Shown here piece by piece: positions 16,614 to 26,127 of a DNA stretch of 64,000 nucleotides (the stretch's first letter is position 1; each line of letters begins with the position of its first letter). This DNA is from Corallococcus macrosporus DSM 14697 (GTDB lineage: Bacteria; Myxococcota; Myxococcia; Myxococcales; Myxococcaceae): NCBI RefSeq assembly GCF_002305895.1, contig NZ_CP022203.1, forward strand, positions 5,924,001 through 5,988,000, in the 5' to 3' direction. Both the position numbers and the translations under genes were made by a program. The notes under the pieces were generated by a model, which was given only the letters and a program-made list of their open reading frames with translations, was not told the DNA's origin and searched no databases.

Positions 16614-19208
16614 ATGCCCCCTCATGCCCGTTCCGCGCTCGCGTTCCTCGCGGCGCCGCTGCTGACACTCCCGTTGATGTCGTCCGTGGAAGCCGCCGCG
16701 GCGGAGCGGCCGTCCCTGGTCAACACCCGCATCACCAACGTCTACGGCGCCAACGGCCACGCCTCCACGTTGGACGGCCGCCTCTTCATCGGCAACGTGC
16801 GCGAGGACCACGCCAACGACCAGACGACGTGGCAGGCGCGGGTGTTCCGCCCGGAGGCGCTCACCTACGACAGCGAGGGGAAGCCCAACTTCGCGGGCAC
16901 CTTCTCCGCGGGCCGCAGCACCTTCGTGCGCAACGGAGAGAACGCGCTGACCTTCTGCTTCCCCAACCCCGCGGCGCCGTACACGCTGTCCGGGGGGCTG
17001 GCCGTGTACACGCCCTTCGTCTTTGACTCGCGGATGTACAACGGCCCCAACGTCTTCCGGCGCCGGCCCATTGAAGTCCGTGTGTCGCAGCCCTTCACCG
17101 TGCAGGCGGACGTCTCGTCGTTCACCACCGGCAACCTGGAGCCGCTCACCACCGTCAGCGGCGCGAGCCTCCGGGGCATCGAGCCGTCGATGACGTCCGA
17201 TGGCCGCCTCTTCGTCTACCAGGGCGGTCCGCAGAACAACGGCACCATCGACTACCTCATGTATTCGTACAACCCGACGCCCTGCGCGGCCTCGGGCTGG
17301 AGCGACCCGCGCCCGCTGTCGATGCTGTTCAATGACCCGAACCCGGACCTGAAGCGCTACCCCCTGGCGTGGCAGCCGCTGAAGGCCGCCACGGGTGAAG
17401 CCTTCGGCAACACCGCCACCGCGAGCACGCTCATCCGTGGCGCCTACGCCTGGGTGGACCACGAGGGCCGCAACGTCCTCTACACGGCGGTGCGCTACAC
17501 GGACGGCGCCCGGCGCGAGGCCGTCAGCCTGATGGGCGCGGACACGAACTTCACCGCGTACCACATCGACGGCGCCATCAACACGGACCGCAGTGACCTG
17601 GCGCACCTCTTCTACTCCAGCCCCATGTGGAACCTGGAGCAGGAGCGGCACCCGTCCCAGAACTTGCCGCCCGGCGCCAGCAACGAGGACCACTACCTCC
17701 CCGCCACCAAGACGCACGACGTGTTCCCGCTCTTCGGCAGCAACACCCAGGACTACAACGAGGTCGACGTCGGTGATTTGACCAGCCCCTTCCAGGTGCT
17801 CTTCCTGCCCATGAATGAATTGGTCAACCGGGCCGGCAACTATGATTTGACGAAGACGCCGGACCTGTCGGGCCACTTCTTCACGGGGACCGTGACGGGC
17901 ACCGCGAGCATCTCCGCCGACAACGCGACGACCCAGCCGCCCTCGGGCTCGCTCTGGGAGCCCCACGGCAAGGGCAAGGCGCTGGTGCTGCCGGGGGGCG
18001 GCGCGCTCACGGTGAACCTCACGGACGCAAGCGGCACCGTCCCCGGCGTGGGCGGCTTCGTGCGCGGCTTCTCCGTGCAGCTCGCCGTGCGCCCTGACGC
18101 GGCCATCAACCAGGGCTGCACGGGCAACCCCTACCGTTACCTCCTGCAGAAGCCCGGCGGGCTGGACCTCATCTACGAGTCCGACCACACCGTCCAGGCC
18201 TCGTTCGTCATCAACGGCCAGCGCGTGCGCCTGGGCCGCGGCCCCGCCCTCCCCCGCGGCGTCTGGACGCACCTGGCCTATACGTGGGACGGCGTCACCG
18301 GCGCCTTCCACGAGTACGTCAACGGCGTGTCCACCGGGCGCGCGCTCCCCGTCGCGCCGGGCACGATGCGCCTGGGCACGGGCACGCTGTCCGTGGGCGC
18401 GGGCGTGACGCTGGACTCGCAGGCCTGCCCCGCCAACGGCGAAGGCTCCTTCCAGGGCGCCATCGACGAGGTCCGGCTGTTCAGCAACGCGCGCTCGAAC
18501 CGGACCGTCTGCATGTCCTCGCACGGCGCGAACTGCAAGGAAGCCGCCATCCAGGGAGACCCCACCGAGGGCCAGTTCGGCATGAGCCAGCAACACCCGG
18601 ACTGCGACAGCCAGCAGGCCCTGGGCACCACGGCGTGCACCGTGTCCATGCACCGCGTCTGCGCGCAGCGCGGAGCCACCCACGCGCTCGACACCACGCG
18701 CAACCTCCTGGAGACGATTCAGCAGCTCGTCGGCAACCGGCCGCCCATCTCGCTCATGGGCGTGCCCGCGAGCGCGGATGCCAACACGGTGAACGTGGCC
18801 TGTGGCCCCATCCAGCATGAGAGCCTGGCCGTCACCTTCGAGGAGCTCGCGCGCAAGCACAGCGGCTGCTCGGATGACCGGGCCGCGCAGTCCACCCACT
18901 GCAGCGCGGCCGCGAAGCGCTGGTGCGGCGAGCGGGGCTGGACCTCGGGCCAGCTCTTCGAGCTCACCACGCGGCCCTGGGTGGCCTGCTTCAACGCGGG
19001 CCTCATCCAGAACGTCCCCCGCGCGCAACTGGGGCCCGCGGCCACCTCGGGCAACCTGACCTCCGCCGCGGCCCGGCTGGAGTTCAGCGCCTGGTGCCAG
19101 CAGCGCGGCTATGGCGCGGGCGTCGTCCAGGAAGTCCCGTCGAGCACGACGGCGGAGGTGCACTGCTTCCACCCCGCCGCGACGGTGCCCTGGCGCTTCA
19201 ACCCCTGA
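16614..19208 (+). CDS. Large secreted protein with a LamG domain
   Basis: 864 residues from ATG 16614, with CAGGAG just upstream; the longer open frame upstream has no ribosome binding site and crosses the sulfate leader. A signal peptide is clear (SALAFLAAPLLTLPLMSS, cut near AAAA). The first 450 residues are not recognised. Residues about 481-619 form a LamG/concanavalin-like sandwich (RGFSVQLAVRPDAA, GVWTHLAYTWDG, GAIDEVRLFSNAR). The C-terminal 240 residues are Cys-rich with repeated C-S-x-x-H/A-x-R-W/V-C-x-x-R-G patterns, likely disulfide-bonded. It may bind sugars outside the cell. No catalytic domain was identified. Confidence 0.8.
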   Translation: MPPHARSALAFLAAPLLTLPLMSSVEAAAAERPSLVNTRITNVYGANGHASTLDGRLFIGNVREDHANDQTTWQARVFRPEALTYDSEGKPNFAGTFSAGRSTFVRNGENALTFCFPNPAAPYTLSGGLAVYTPFVFDSRMYNGPNVFRRRPIEVRVSQPFTVQADVSSFTTGNLEPLTTVSGASLRGIEPSMTSDGRLFVYQGGPQNNGTIDYLMYSYNPTPCAASGWSDPRPLSMLFNDPNPDLKRYPLAWQPLKAATGEAFGNTATASTLIRGAYAWVDHEGRNVLYTAVRYTDGARREAVSLMGADTNFTAYHIDGAINTDRSDLAHLFYSSPMWNLEQERHPSQNLPPGASNEDHYLPATKTHDVFPLFGSNTQDYNEVDVGDLTSPFQVLFLPMNELVNRAGNYDLTKTPDLSGHFFTGTVTGTASISADNATTQPPSGSLWEPHGKGKALVLPGGGALTVNLTDASGTVPGVGGFVRGFSVQLAVRPDAAINQGCTGNPYRYLLQKPGGLDLIYESDHTVQASFVINGQRVRLGRGPALPRGVWTHLAYTWDGVTGAFHEYVNGVSTGRALPVAPGTMRLGTGTLSVGAGVTLDSQACPANGEGSFQGAIDEVRLFSNARSNRTVCMSSHGANCKEAAIQGDPTEGQFGMSQQHPDCDSQQALGTTACTVSMHRVCAQRGATHALDTTRNLLETIQQLVGNRPPISLMGVPASADANTVNVACGPIQHESLAVTFEELARKHSGCSDDRAAQSTHCSAAAKRWCGERGWTSGQLFELTTRPWVACFNAGLIQNVPRAQLGPAATSGNLTSAAARLEFSAWCQQRGYGAGVVQEVPSSTTAEVHCFHPAATVPWRFNP

Positions 19209-19229
19209 CAAATCCGCCGGACTGGACAG

Positions 19230-19256
19230 CCGGCCCCGCGACGTGAGCGGGGCCGG
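19230..19256 (+). terminator. GC-rich hairpin after the LamG gene
   Basis: CCGGCCCCGC (19230-19239) and GCGGGGCCGG (19247-19256) are perfect complements with a 7 nt loop, 21 bp after the LamG stop. There is no T run. It likely separates this gene from the Clp-like operon that starts at 19316. Confidence 0.65.
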
Positions 19257-19315
19257 TCAGCTCCCGAGGGCTCATGCCGTCACGCACGGCACCGCTTTCA
19301 CCCGAGCCCTCACCC

Positions 19316-22300
19316 ATGAACTTCCGTTTTCAATGCTGGTTGCAGCGGCACGTCAGCGGCCGGGTGACGCTCACGCCGCTGGCCCTGCGCCACCTGGCGG
19401 TCCACGCGGACACGCTGGAGGCCGCGGTGGAAGAGCTGACGCTCGCGCTGGACGACCAGCTCTCCCGCGTCCATCCCCGGCGGGTGCCGGAGTTCATCCG
19501 CCCCACCGAGGGGACCCTCCACCCGCTGACCGTCCCCGCGATTCCCGTCTGGGGCGAGACGGAGACCGAGCTCGCGCCGCTGTCGCTGTCCACCGTGGTC
19601 GCCCCCACCCTCCAGTCCTTCGTGGGCCTCCACGCGCCTCGGCTGGAGGCCCACCTGTGGTTCCAGGCCACGGAGCTCCCGGCCGACACCGTGGAGCGGC
19701 TGGCGGAGCGCCTGGACGGGATGTCCGACGCCCTCCGCCTCTCGCTGCGCCCGGATGACGCCGAGTCCCTGATGGACATCGAGGTGCGGGCCACGCCGAC
19801 GGCGCTCGCGGCCCTCACCCCCCGCGAGCTGCACCGCGACCTCCGCCCGCCGCCCCGCCCGCCTGACGCGCCCGCGGAGCCGGATGCCGACGAACGGGAT
19901 GACGACGAAGACGCGCTCGACCAGGACACCTGGGAGCCGCGCCGCCGCTCCCACCCGCGCGACGCAGGGAGCCGTCCCACGACGCCGCCGCCCACGCCCA
20001 CGCTGGACAGCGTCGGCGTGCCCTGGCACCGGCTGGCGCAGGAAGGACAGCTCGACGCGGCCCACGAACAGGACGCCCTGGTGACGCTGCTGCGCACCCG
20101 GCTCGGCGCCAGGGACGCGGAGGCCGTGGTGCTGGTGGGGCCTTCGGGCGTGGGCAAGACGTCGGTGTTGCACGCGCTCGCCCAGGCGCTGCGCGCGCCC
20201 ACCGCGAGCGAGGCCGAGCAGGCCCGCCCCTTCTACTTCCTGGACGGGAGCCGCCTCATCGCTGGCGAGGGCTTCGCGGGGGACTGGCAGCAGCAGGTGC
20301 TGCGCGCCTTCCGGGAAGCCACCGATGCCCGGGCCCTGCTCTCCCTGGGCCACGCCGTGGAGCTGCTGGACGCGGGCAAGAGCGCGCACAGCGATGAGAA
20401 CGTGGCCCAGTTGCTGCTGCCGCTGCTCGCGACGCGCGAGGTGGCCGTCGTGGCCGAGGCCACGGAGGAGACGTGGGCCCAGGTGGAGCGGCGCAACACG
20501 AGCTTCGCCCGGCTCTTCTCCGTGGTGCGCGTCGCGGAGCCCACCCCGGAGGCCCTCACCCGCATCCTCGCGAAGGTGGCGGAGGACGAGGCCACCAGCG
20601 CCCTGGAGGTCCGCGCGGAAGCGCTCGACGAGGCGCGCTTCCTCTGCCGCCGCTTCCTGCCCTACGGCGCCCAGGTGGGCAACGCCGTGGCCTTCCTGCG
20701 CCGGTTGATGGCCTCCAGCGCGCAGGCCTCGCGCCCCGTCGTCACGCGCCTGGAGGCCATCCGGCAGTTCGCCTCCGAGTCAGGCATCCCGGAAGCCCTG
20801 CTCCGCGACGACGTGCCCCTGGACGCGGCGCAGGTGCGCGCCTTCCTCTCCGCCCGCGTGCTGGGCCAGGACGCCGCCGTGGAGCGCTCCGCCTCGGTGG
20901 TCTCCGTCCTCAAGGCGGGCCTGGCGGATGTGCGGCGCCCGCTGGGCGTCCTCCTCTTCGTGGGCCCCACGGGCGTGGGCAAGACGGAGCTGTCCAAGGC
21001 GCTGGCGGAGCTGCTCTTCGGCGCGAAGGAGCGCATGGTCCGCCTGGACATGGGGGAGTACGCCGGCCCGGACGCGCTGCTGCGGCTGTTGGGAGATGGC
21101 GAGACGCCCGGCCACCTCTCCTCGGCGGTGCGCCGTCAGCCCTTCTGCGTCGTACTTCTGGACGAGGTGGAGAAGGCCCACCCCGCCGTGCATGACGCGC
21201 TGCTGGGCGTGCTGGGCGAGGGCCGCCTCACGGACGCCTCCGGCCGCTTCACCGACTTCCGCAACGCGCTCATCATCCTCACCAGCAACCTGGGCGCGGA
21301 CACGCTGCGCGCTCGCGTGGGCTTCGACGCCTCGGGTGGCGCGCCCGACCTGGCCGGCCTCCGCGCGCACTACCTCGCCGAGGTGCAGCGGTTCTTCCGG
21401 CCGGAGCTGTTCAACCGGCTGGATGACGTGGTGGTCTTCTCCCCCCTGCCGGAGGCCTTGCTGCGCCGCCTGGTGGTGCGCGAGGTGGACGCCGTGTGCC
21501 GCCGCCCGGGCCTCTCCCTGCACGACGCGGTGCTGGAGGTGACCCCCGCCGCGCAGGACTGGCTCGCCGTGCGCGGCTTCGACGCGCGCTATGGCGCCCG
21601 GCCGCTGAAGCGCGCCCTGGAGCGGGAGCTGGTGGTGCCCGTCTCCGACTGGCTCGCGGCCCATCCGCGCGGGGGCCCGGCGCGCCTCACGGTCGACGCC
21701 GGTGAGAAGGGGCTGCACCTGCGCGCGGAGAGCGTGGGCGGCGAGGCGGAGGGCGTGGGGCGGGAGGCCATCGAGCGCATCCTGGAGGACGCCGCCACCG
21801 TCCGCGCGGAGGTGCAGCGCTGGAGCCGCTGTCCCCCCATGGTCTCCCTGCGGCGGGGGCTGAGCGTCTTCGACAAGGTCTCCCGCCAGGCCGCCTTCTG
21901 GGAGGAGCGCGAGCTGGCGGAGGCAGACGCTCGCAAGTCTTCGGAGGCGCGCGAGCTGGACAAGGCCCTGCTGGCGTGTGTCCAGCAGGCGGAGGCCATC
22001 GAGGACCTCCTCTTCGAGGCGCACCTGTCGCGCGCCGTGGAGCAGGCGGACTCCCTGCGCCGGGAGGTGCGCCAGTTGAAGGCGACCTTCGAGCGCGTCC
22101 GGGAGCGCATCTACACCTCCCTCTTCCCGCATACGCGCGGCGCGACGCTCTGCCTGGTGCCGGGACGCGGCGCCTGGAGCAAGGTGCGCCTGCTGGCGGC
22201 GGCCTACGAGACGTGGGCCGAGCAGAACGGCCTGGAGAAGAAGCGCTGCCTGCTCACCGTCCCCGCGCGCAAGCCCGGCGAAAAGGGGCCTCGCACGCAG

Positions 22301-22708
22301 CAGCCACCCCAGTGGCGCTGGGCGGACAAGGAGGACCTCGACAAGCTCGAGGTGCAGCCCTTGGCCTACGCGCTCCAGGTCAAGGGAGGCGCGTCGGCGC
22401 TGCGGCTCGCCGGTGAGCACGGGATGCACCGCTTCATCGAGGGCAGTCAGGTTTCAATGGTGCACGCCGACTTCGTGCCCCAGGCGCACGTGCCGGTGAC
22501 GCTCTCCCCCCTGGAGACGCTCCAGCAGCGGCGGCCCCGGAAGGAGATCCGCCAGGTGCGCCTGTCTGGCAGCGGCACCGGCGAGGGCACGCTGTTGGAC
22601 CTCCGCACGGGCGTCCAGCAGCGCTTCGGGCCTGGCGGCCTGACGCTGGAGCCGCTGATGGCGCCGTGGATGCAGTGGCGCGTCTTCAACGGCCAACACG
22701 AGGACTGA
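19316..22708 (+). CDS. Clp-like double AAA+ ATPase with release-factor-2-like C-terminus
   Basis: 1130 residues from ATG 19316 (ATG 19274 is in frame but less likely). Order: a beta/helix N-terminal domain, not a Clp-N repeat; a charged linker (about 180-235); D1 with Walker A GPSGVGKT (about 275) but no D1 Walker B acidic pair (LLSLGHAVEL); D2 with GPTGVGKT (about 549), VVLLDEVEKA and RPELFNRLDD. The GYVGY pore loop is replaced by a short GETPGH. After the sensor, RVGF resembles a ClpP-docking tripeptide. From about 825 it follows RF2: FWEERELAEADA, a helical hairpin, a PCRF-like GEHGMHRF, then LLDLRTGVQQRF, with no GGQ domain. First gene of a three-gene operon; function unknown. Confidence 0.85.
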   Translation: MNFRFQCWLQRHVSGRVTLTPLALRHLAVHADTLEAAVEELTLALDDQLSRVHPRRVPEFIRPTEGTLHPLTVPAIPVWGETETELAPLSLSTVVAPTLQSFVGLHAPRLEAHLWFQATELPADTVERLAERLDGMSDALRLSLRPDDAESLMDIEVRATPTALAALTPRELHRDLRPPPRPPDAPAEPDADERDDDEDALDQDTWEPRRRSHPRDAGSRPTTPPPTPTLDSVGVPWHRLAQEGQLDAAHEQDALVTLLRTRLGARDAEAVVLVGPSGVGKTSVLHALAQALRAPTASEAEQARPFYFLDGSRLIAGEGFAGDWQQQVLRAFREATDARALLSLGHAVELLDAGKSAHSDENVAQLLLPLLATREVAVVAEATEETWAQVERRNTSFARLFSVVRVAEPTPEALTRILAKVAEDEATSALEVRAEALDEARFLCRRFLPYGAQVGNAVAFLRRLMASSAQASRPVVTRLEAIRQFASESGIPEALLRDDVPLDAAQVRAFLSARVLGQDAAVERSASVVSVLKAGLADVRRPLGVLLFVGPTGVGKTELSKALAELLFGAKERMVRLDMGEYAGPDALLRLLGDGETPGHLSSAVRRQPFCVVLLDEVEKAHPAVHDALLGVLGEGRLTDASGRFTDFRNALIILTSNLGADTLRARVGFDASGGAPDLAGLRAHYLAEVQRFFRPELFNRLDDVVVFSPLPEALLRRLVVREVDAVCRRPGLSLHDAVLEVTPAAQDWLAVRGFDARYGARPLKRALERELVVPVSDWLAAHPRGGPARLTVDAGEKGLHLRAESVGGEAEGVGREAIERILEDAATVRAEVQRWSRCPPMVSLRRGLSVFDKVSRQAAFWEERELAEADARKSSEARELDKALLACVQQAEAIEDLLFEAHLSRAVEQADSLRREVRQLKATFERVRERIYTSLFPHTRGATLCLVPGRGAWSKVRLLAAAYETWAEQNGLEKKRCLLTVPARKPGEKGPRTQQPPQWRWADKEDLDKLEVQPLAYALQVKGGASALRLAGEHGMHRFIEGSQVSMVHADFVPQAHVPVTLSPLETLQQRRPRKEIRQVRLSGSGTGEGTLLDLRTGVQQRFGPGGLTLEPLMAPWMQWRVFNGQHED

Positions 22709-22712
22709 CGAC

Positions 22713-25700
22713 ATGGACCTGAGACTTCCCTTCGTGGTGGCGCCGCGCGGCGGCCGGCTCGTGGAGGCGTGGGTGCCCGCCTTCTTCCCCGCGCTGCACA
22801 AGGTGGGGCCCAGCCTCTCCACGCTGCGGGATGAGCTGGCGCTCGCCGTCATGGAGCGCTTCGAACGCGAGCCCGCGTCGCGCCTGGCGCAGTACCAGCT
22901 CCCCCCGCACTTCGCCCTGAAGCAGGTGACCGTCGGCGCGGAGGCCCGCGACCGGGAGAAGGCCCGGAACATCCTCCTCGAAGGCAACATGACGGTGCTG
23001 CTGGAGAAGTGGCCCCGCGACACCTTCTGGGTCGTCACCCCCACCCGCCTGCCCGAGGCGCGCTTCGCGCTGAGCGAACCGGCGGCCCTGCCCCAGGCGC
23101 TCGCGCGCCGGCTGGTGGCGTGGTGCCTGGAGCACGGGCTCGACTCCCTGGACGAACAGTGGACCCAGGGCCGGGAGCGGCTGGAGCTCCTGGAGGTGGA
23201 CGCCTATGCCCCCACCATCCTTCCCCGCACGCCGCCCCGGCCGCGGACGCCGCGCCGCCGCAAGCCGCGCACGCCCGCGAAGGAGGAGACCGCCCCCGAG
23301 ACACCCGAGCAGCGCGAGGCCCGCCGCAACCGCCGCCGCCTGTCGCTGGTGGAGCTGCGCGCCGTGGCCCGGAACCTGAGCCACGGGGCCCGGGACGACA
23401 CCTTGGAGCGCTGCTTCGGCCGCGAGGCGCTGGTGTGCGAGCTGGTGGAGGCGCTCGAAGGCCGCGAGGGCTCCGCGCTGGTGCTGGTGGGCCCGTCGGG
23501 CGCGGGAAAGACGGCGCTCATCCACGAGGCCGTGCGGCGCCTCACCGCCCGGCAGGAAGCCGCGGGCACGCGCCGCGACGTGTGGCGCGTGGACGGCAAC
23601 CAGTTCATCGCGGGGATGATGTACGTGGGCCAGTGGGAGGCCCGTGCCCGCGGCGTGGTGAAGGAGCTGATGGAGGTCGGCGACCTGCTCTACGTGGACG
23701 ACCTGGCGTCGCTCGTCTACGCGGGGCGCACGCGCAATGAGCGCACCAACGTGGCGCAGTTCCTGGAGCCGCACATGGCCCGGGGCGAGCTGACGGTGCT
23801 CGCCGAGTCCACCCCGGAGCGCTTCGAGCGCGTGCGGGAAGAAGCGCCGACGCTCGCGTCCTTGTTCCGCGTCATCCACGTGCCCGCCCTGGACGCGCGC
23901 GCCACGCTGCCCGCGCTGCTGGGAACGCTGCGCGAGTTGGAGGCCGAGAGCGCGGACAGCAGCGTGCGGCTGTCGCCCGTGGCCCTGGAGACCTTGCTGA
24001 CCCTGCAGCAGCGCTTCGTGTCGCACGAGGCGTTTCCGGGGAAGGCGGTCCGCCTGCTGCGCCGGGTCCTCGCCCGCGAAGGCAGCGTGGAGGCCGGCAC
24101 GCGCCGGCTGACGACGGGGGACGTCATCGCGGCGATGCGCGAGCAGACGGGCCTGCCGGACTTCGTCCTGGGCAGCGCCCAGCCGAAGACGCGCGAGGCG
24201 CTGACGTGGGAGCTGGGACGCCAGGTGGCGGGCCAGCCCGAGGCCGTGGCCGCCGTGACGGATGCCATCCTCACGCTCCAGGCCGCGCTCCAGCCCCCCG
24301 ACAAGCCGCTGGCCACCTACCTCTTCGTGGGCCCCACGGGCGTGGGCAAGACGGAGACGGCGAAGGCCCTGGCGCGGACGCTCTTTGGTGGCGAGCAGCG
24401 GCTGGTCCGCTTCGACATGTCGGAGTTCGTCACGTCGGCCAGCATCACCCGGCTGCTCGGCAGGCCCGGCGCGCCGGATGGCGAGCTGACCACGGCCCTG
24501 CGCACCCAGCCCTTCTGCGTGGTGCTGTTCGACGAGGTGGAGAAGGCCCACCCGCGCGTGTTCGACGCCCTCCTCCAGTTCCTCGGCGAGGGGCGCCTCA
24601 CGGATGGCGCGGGCCGCACCGTGGACGCGCGCCAGTCCGTCGTCGTGCTCACCAGCAACCTGGGCGTGCGCGAGGCCGCCGCCCATACCGGCTTCCACCG
24701 CACCGCGGACAGCGCGGAGGCCCACTACCTGTCCGCCGTGCGCGCGTACTTCCGCCCGGAGTTCTTCAACCGGCTGGACCGGGTGGTGCCCTTCCGCCCG
24801 CTGACGCCCGCCGCGCTGCGCGTGGTGGTGGACCACGCGCTCGAAGCCCTCCTGTCTCGCCACGGCATCCGCCGCGGCAACGTCCTGGTGGAGGTGGAGC
24901 CGCGCCTGTTGGACCTGCTGGTGGAGGAGGCCTACGACCCGCGCTACGGCGCCCGGCCCCTCAAGCGCGCGCTGGAGAAGCGCCTGACGCTGCCGCTGGC
25001 CCACCACCTGGTCCGGCGGGGCGCGGACGACCTGGCCCGCGTGGAGCTGCTTCGGGACGGCGACGAGATGCGCGTCTGCGTGGAGCTGCTGGTCAACGCC
25101 CCCGCCTGGCCCCCCGAGCCGCCTGTGTCCTCCTGGACGCTGGCGCAGATCTCCACCGAGCTGACGGCGCTCTCCGCGCGCCTGGAGTCCTTGATGGCGG
25201 CCGCGGAGGCGGCGCGCGCGGCCGGCGCCGAGGGCTCCGTGGAGGAGCGGGAGTTCCTCGAGCGGCTGCACCGGCTGAGGCTCGAGGCCACCGACATCCA
25301 GGAGAACGAGCTGGTGTCGCGCGACTTCGAGGACTCGGAGTCGCGGGTGACCAAGGTGATGCGTCAGGTGACCTCCCACGCCCACCACGTGGGCCATCTG
25401 GGGCTGCGTCACCGCCCCGCCTACCAGGAGCGTCCCCTGCCCGTGTCGCGGGAGGAGCAGCTTCGCCGCTCGCGGCCCCGGGTGCTGTCCCTGCGGGACG
25501 AGGTGGCCTGGACCGAGCACCAGCTCGCGAGCCGGGAGCGCGGCCCCGACGTCATCACCGTGCTGGCGGAAGGACTGGGAGACGCCACGCCCTCCGCCGT
25601 CTGGACCGCGGCCAACTCCCTCCCCACGGCCCTGGCGGAGACCACCGTGTTCCTGGAAGCCGTCCACGCGGACGGGCGCGTCGAGTGGTTCTCGGGCAGT

Positions 25701-26126
25701 GACGAGCGCTCGGACGACCTGGAGCTGCGGCGCGTCGTGGTGCGGCTGTCGGGCCTGGGCCTGCGGGAGGTGCTGGCGCCCCTGCAGGGCTATGCCCTGG
25801 TGGAGCTCGACCAGGGAGCTTCGACGCGGCCGGTGCTGGTGCGTCTGGAGCACCTGGCTGGCGCCGTGACGGACCTGGGCGATGTGGCTCGCGAGGTGGC
25901 GGCGCGGGACGCGCTCCGCGGCGCCGAGCGAGCGGCGCTCAGGGCGGGGACCACGTCAGCCGACGCCCCCCGCTACGTCATCCTGCGAGGCTACGAGGGC
26001 ATCATGTCCTGGAGAGAGGGCCACACCACGACGGAGCTCCTGCACGTCGCCAGCGGAGTCCACCCCACCAAGGCCCACGCCTGGGCGGCACGGGTGCTCC
26101 GAGGCTCCGGCCCGAGGCGCGACTGA
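22713..26126 (+). CDS. Second Clp-like double AAA+ ATPase with long C-terminal extension
   Basis: 1137 residues; ATG 22713 lies 4 bp after the previous stop. The N-terminal domain resembles those of the neighbours (MDLRLPFVVAPRGGR). A Pro/Arg/Lys-rich linker (about 165-200) follows. D1 has GPSGAGKT (about 260) and Walker B LLYVDDLAS, where the glutamate is Asp. D2 has GPTGVGKT (about 540), VVLFDEVEKA and RPEFFNRLDR, but GRPGAPDG in place of the aromatic pore loop, and HTGF after the sensor. Residues about 800-1137 hold a coiled coil and a beta-rich part; PRYVILRGYEGIMSWREG is placed like the C-terminal part of RF2, but the match is weak. Function unknown, presumably partners the flanking ATPases. 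Confidence 0.85.
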   Translation: MDLRLPFVVAPRGGRLVEAWVPAFFPALHKVGPSLSTLRDELALAVMERFEREPASRLAQYQLPPHFALKQVTVGAEARDREKARNILLEGNMTVLLEKWPRDTFWVVTPTRLPEARFALSEPAALPQALARRLVAWCLEHGLDSLDEQWTQGRERLELLEVDAYAPTILPRTPPRPRTPRRRKPRTPAKEETAPETPEQREARRNRRRLSLVELRAVARNLSHGARDDTLERCFGREALVCELVEALEGREGSALVLVGPSGAGKTALIHEAVRRLTARQEAAGTRRDVWRVDGNQFIAGMMYVGQWEARARGVVKELMEVGDLLYVDDLASLVYAGRTRNERTNVAQFLEPHMARGELTVLAESTPERFERVREEAPTLASLFRVIHVPALDARATLPALLGTLRELEAESADSSVRLSPVALETLLTLQQRFVSHEAFPGKAVRLLRRVLAREGSVEAGTRRLTTGDVIAAMREQTGLPDFVLGSAQPKTREALTWELGRQVAGQPEAVAAVTDAILTLQAALQPPDKPLATYLFVGPTGVGKTETAKALARTLFGGEQRLVRFDMSEFVTSASITRLLGRPGAPDGELTTALRTQPFCVVLFDEVEKAHPRVFDALLQFLGEGRLTDGAGRTVDARQSVVVLTSNLGVREAAAHTGFHRTADSAEAHYLSAVRAYFRPEFFNRLDRVVPFRPLTPAALRVVVDHALEALLSRHGIRRGNVLVEVEPRLLDLLVEEAYDPRYGARPLKRALEKRLTLPLAHHLVRRGADDLARVELLRDGDEMRVCVELLVNAPAWPPEPPVSSWTLAQISTELTALSARLESLMAAAEAARAAGAEGSVEEREFLERLHRLRLEATDIQENELVSRDFEDSESRVTKVMRQVTSHAHHVGHLGLRHRPAYQERPLPVSREEQLRRSRPRVLSLRDEVAWTEHQLASRERGPDVITVLAEGLGDATPSAVWTAANSLPTALAETTVFLEAVHADGRVEWFSGSDERSDDLELRRVVVRLSGLGLREVLAPLQGYALVELDQGASTRPVLVRLEHLAGAVTDLGDVAREVAARDALRGAERAALRAGTTSADAPRYVILRGYEGIMSWREGHTTTELLHVASGVHPTKAHAWAARVLRGSGPRRD

Positions 26127-26127
26127 C

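Noticed and set aside
22686-25853. 1055-codon minus-strand frame over the second Clp-like gene
   Set aside because: It mirrors the coding strand's codon bias. The plus strand has intact AAA+ motifs, and the minus-strand translation has none.
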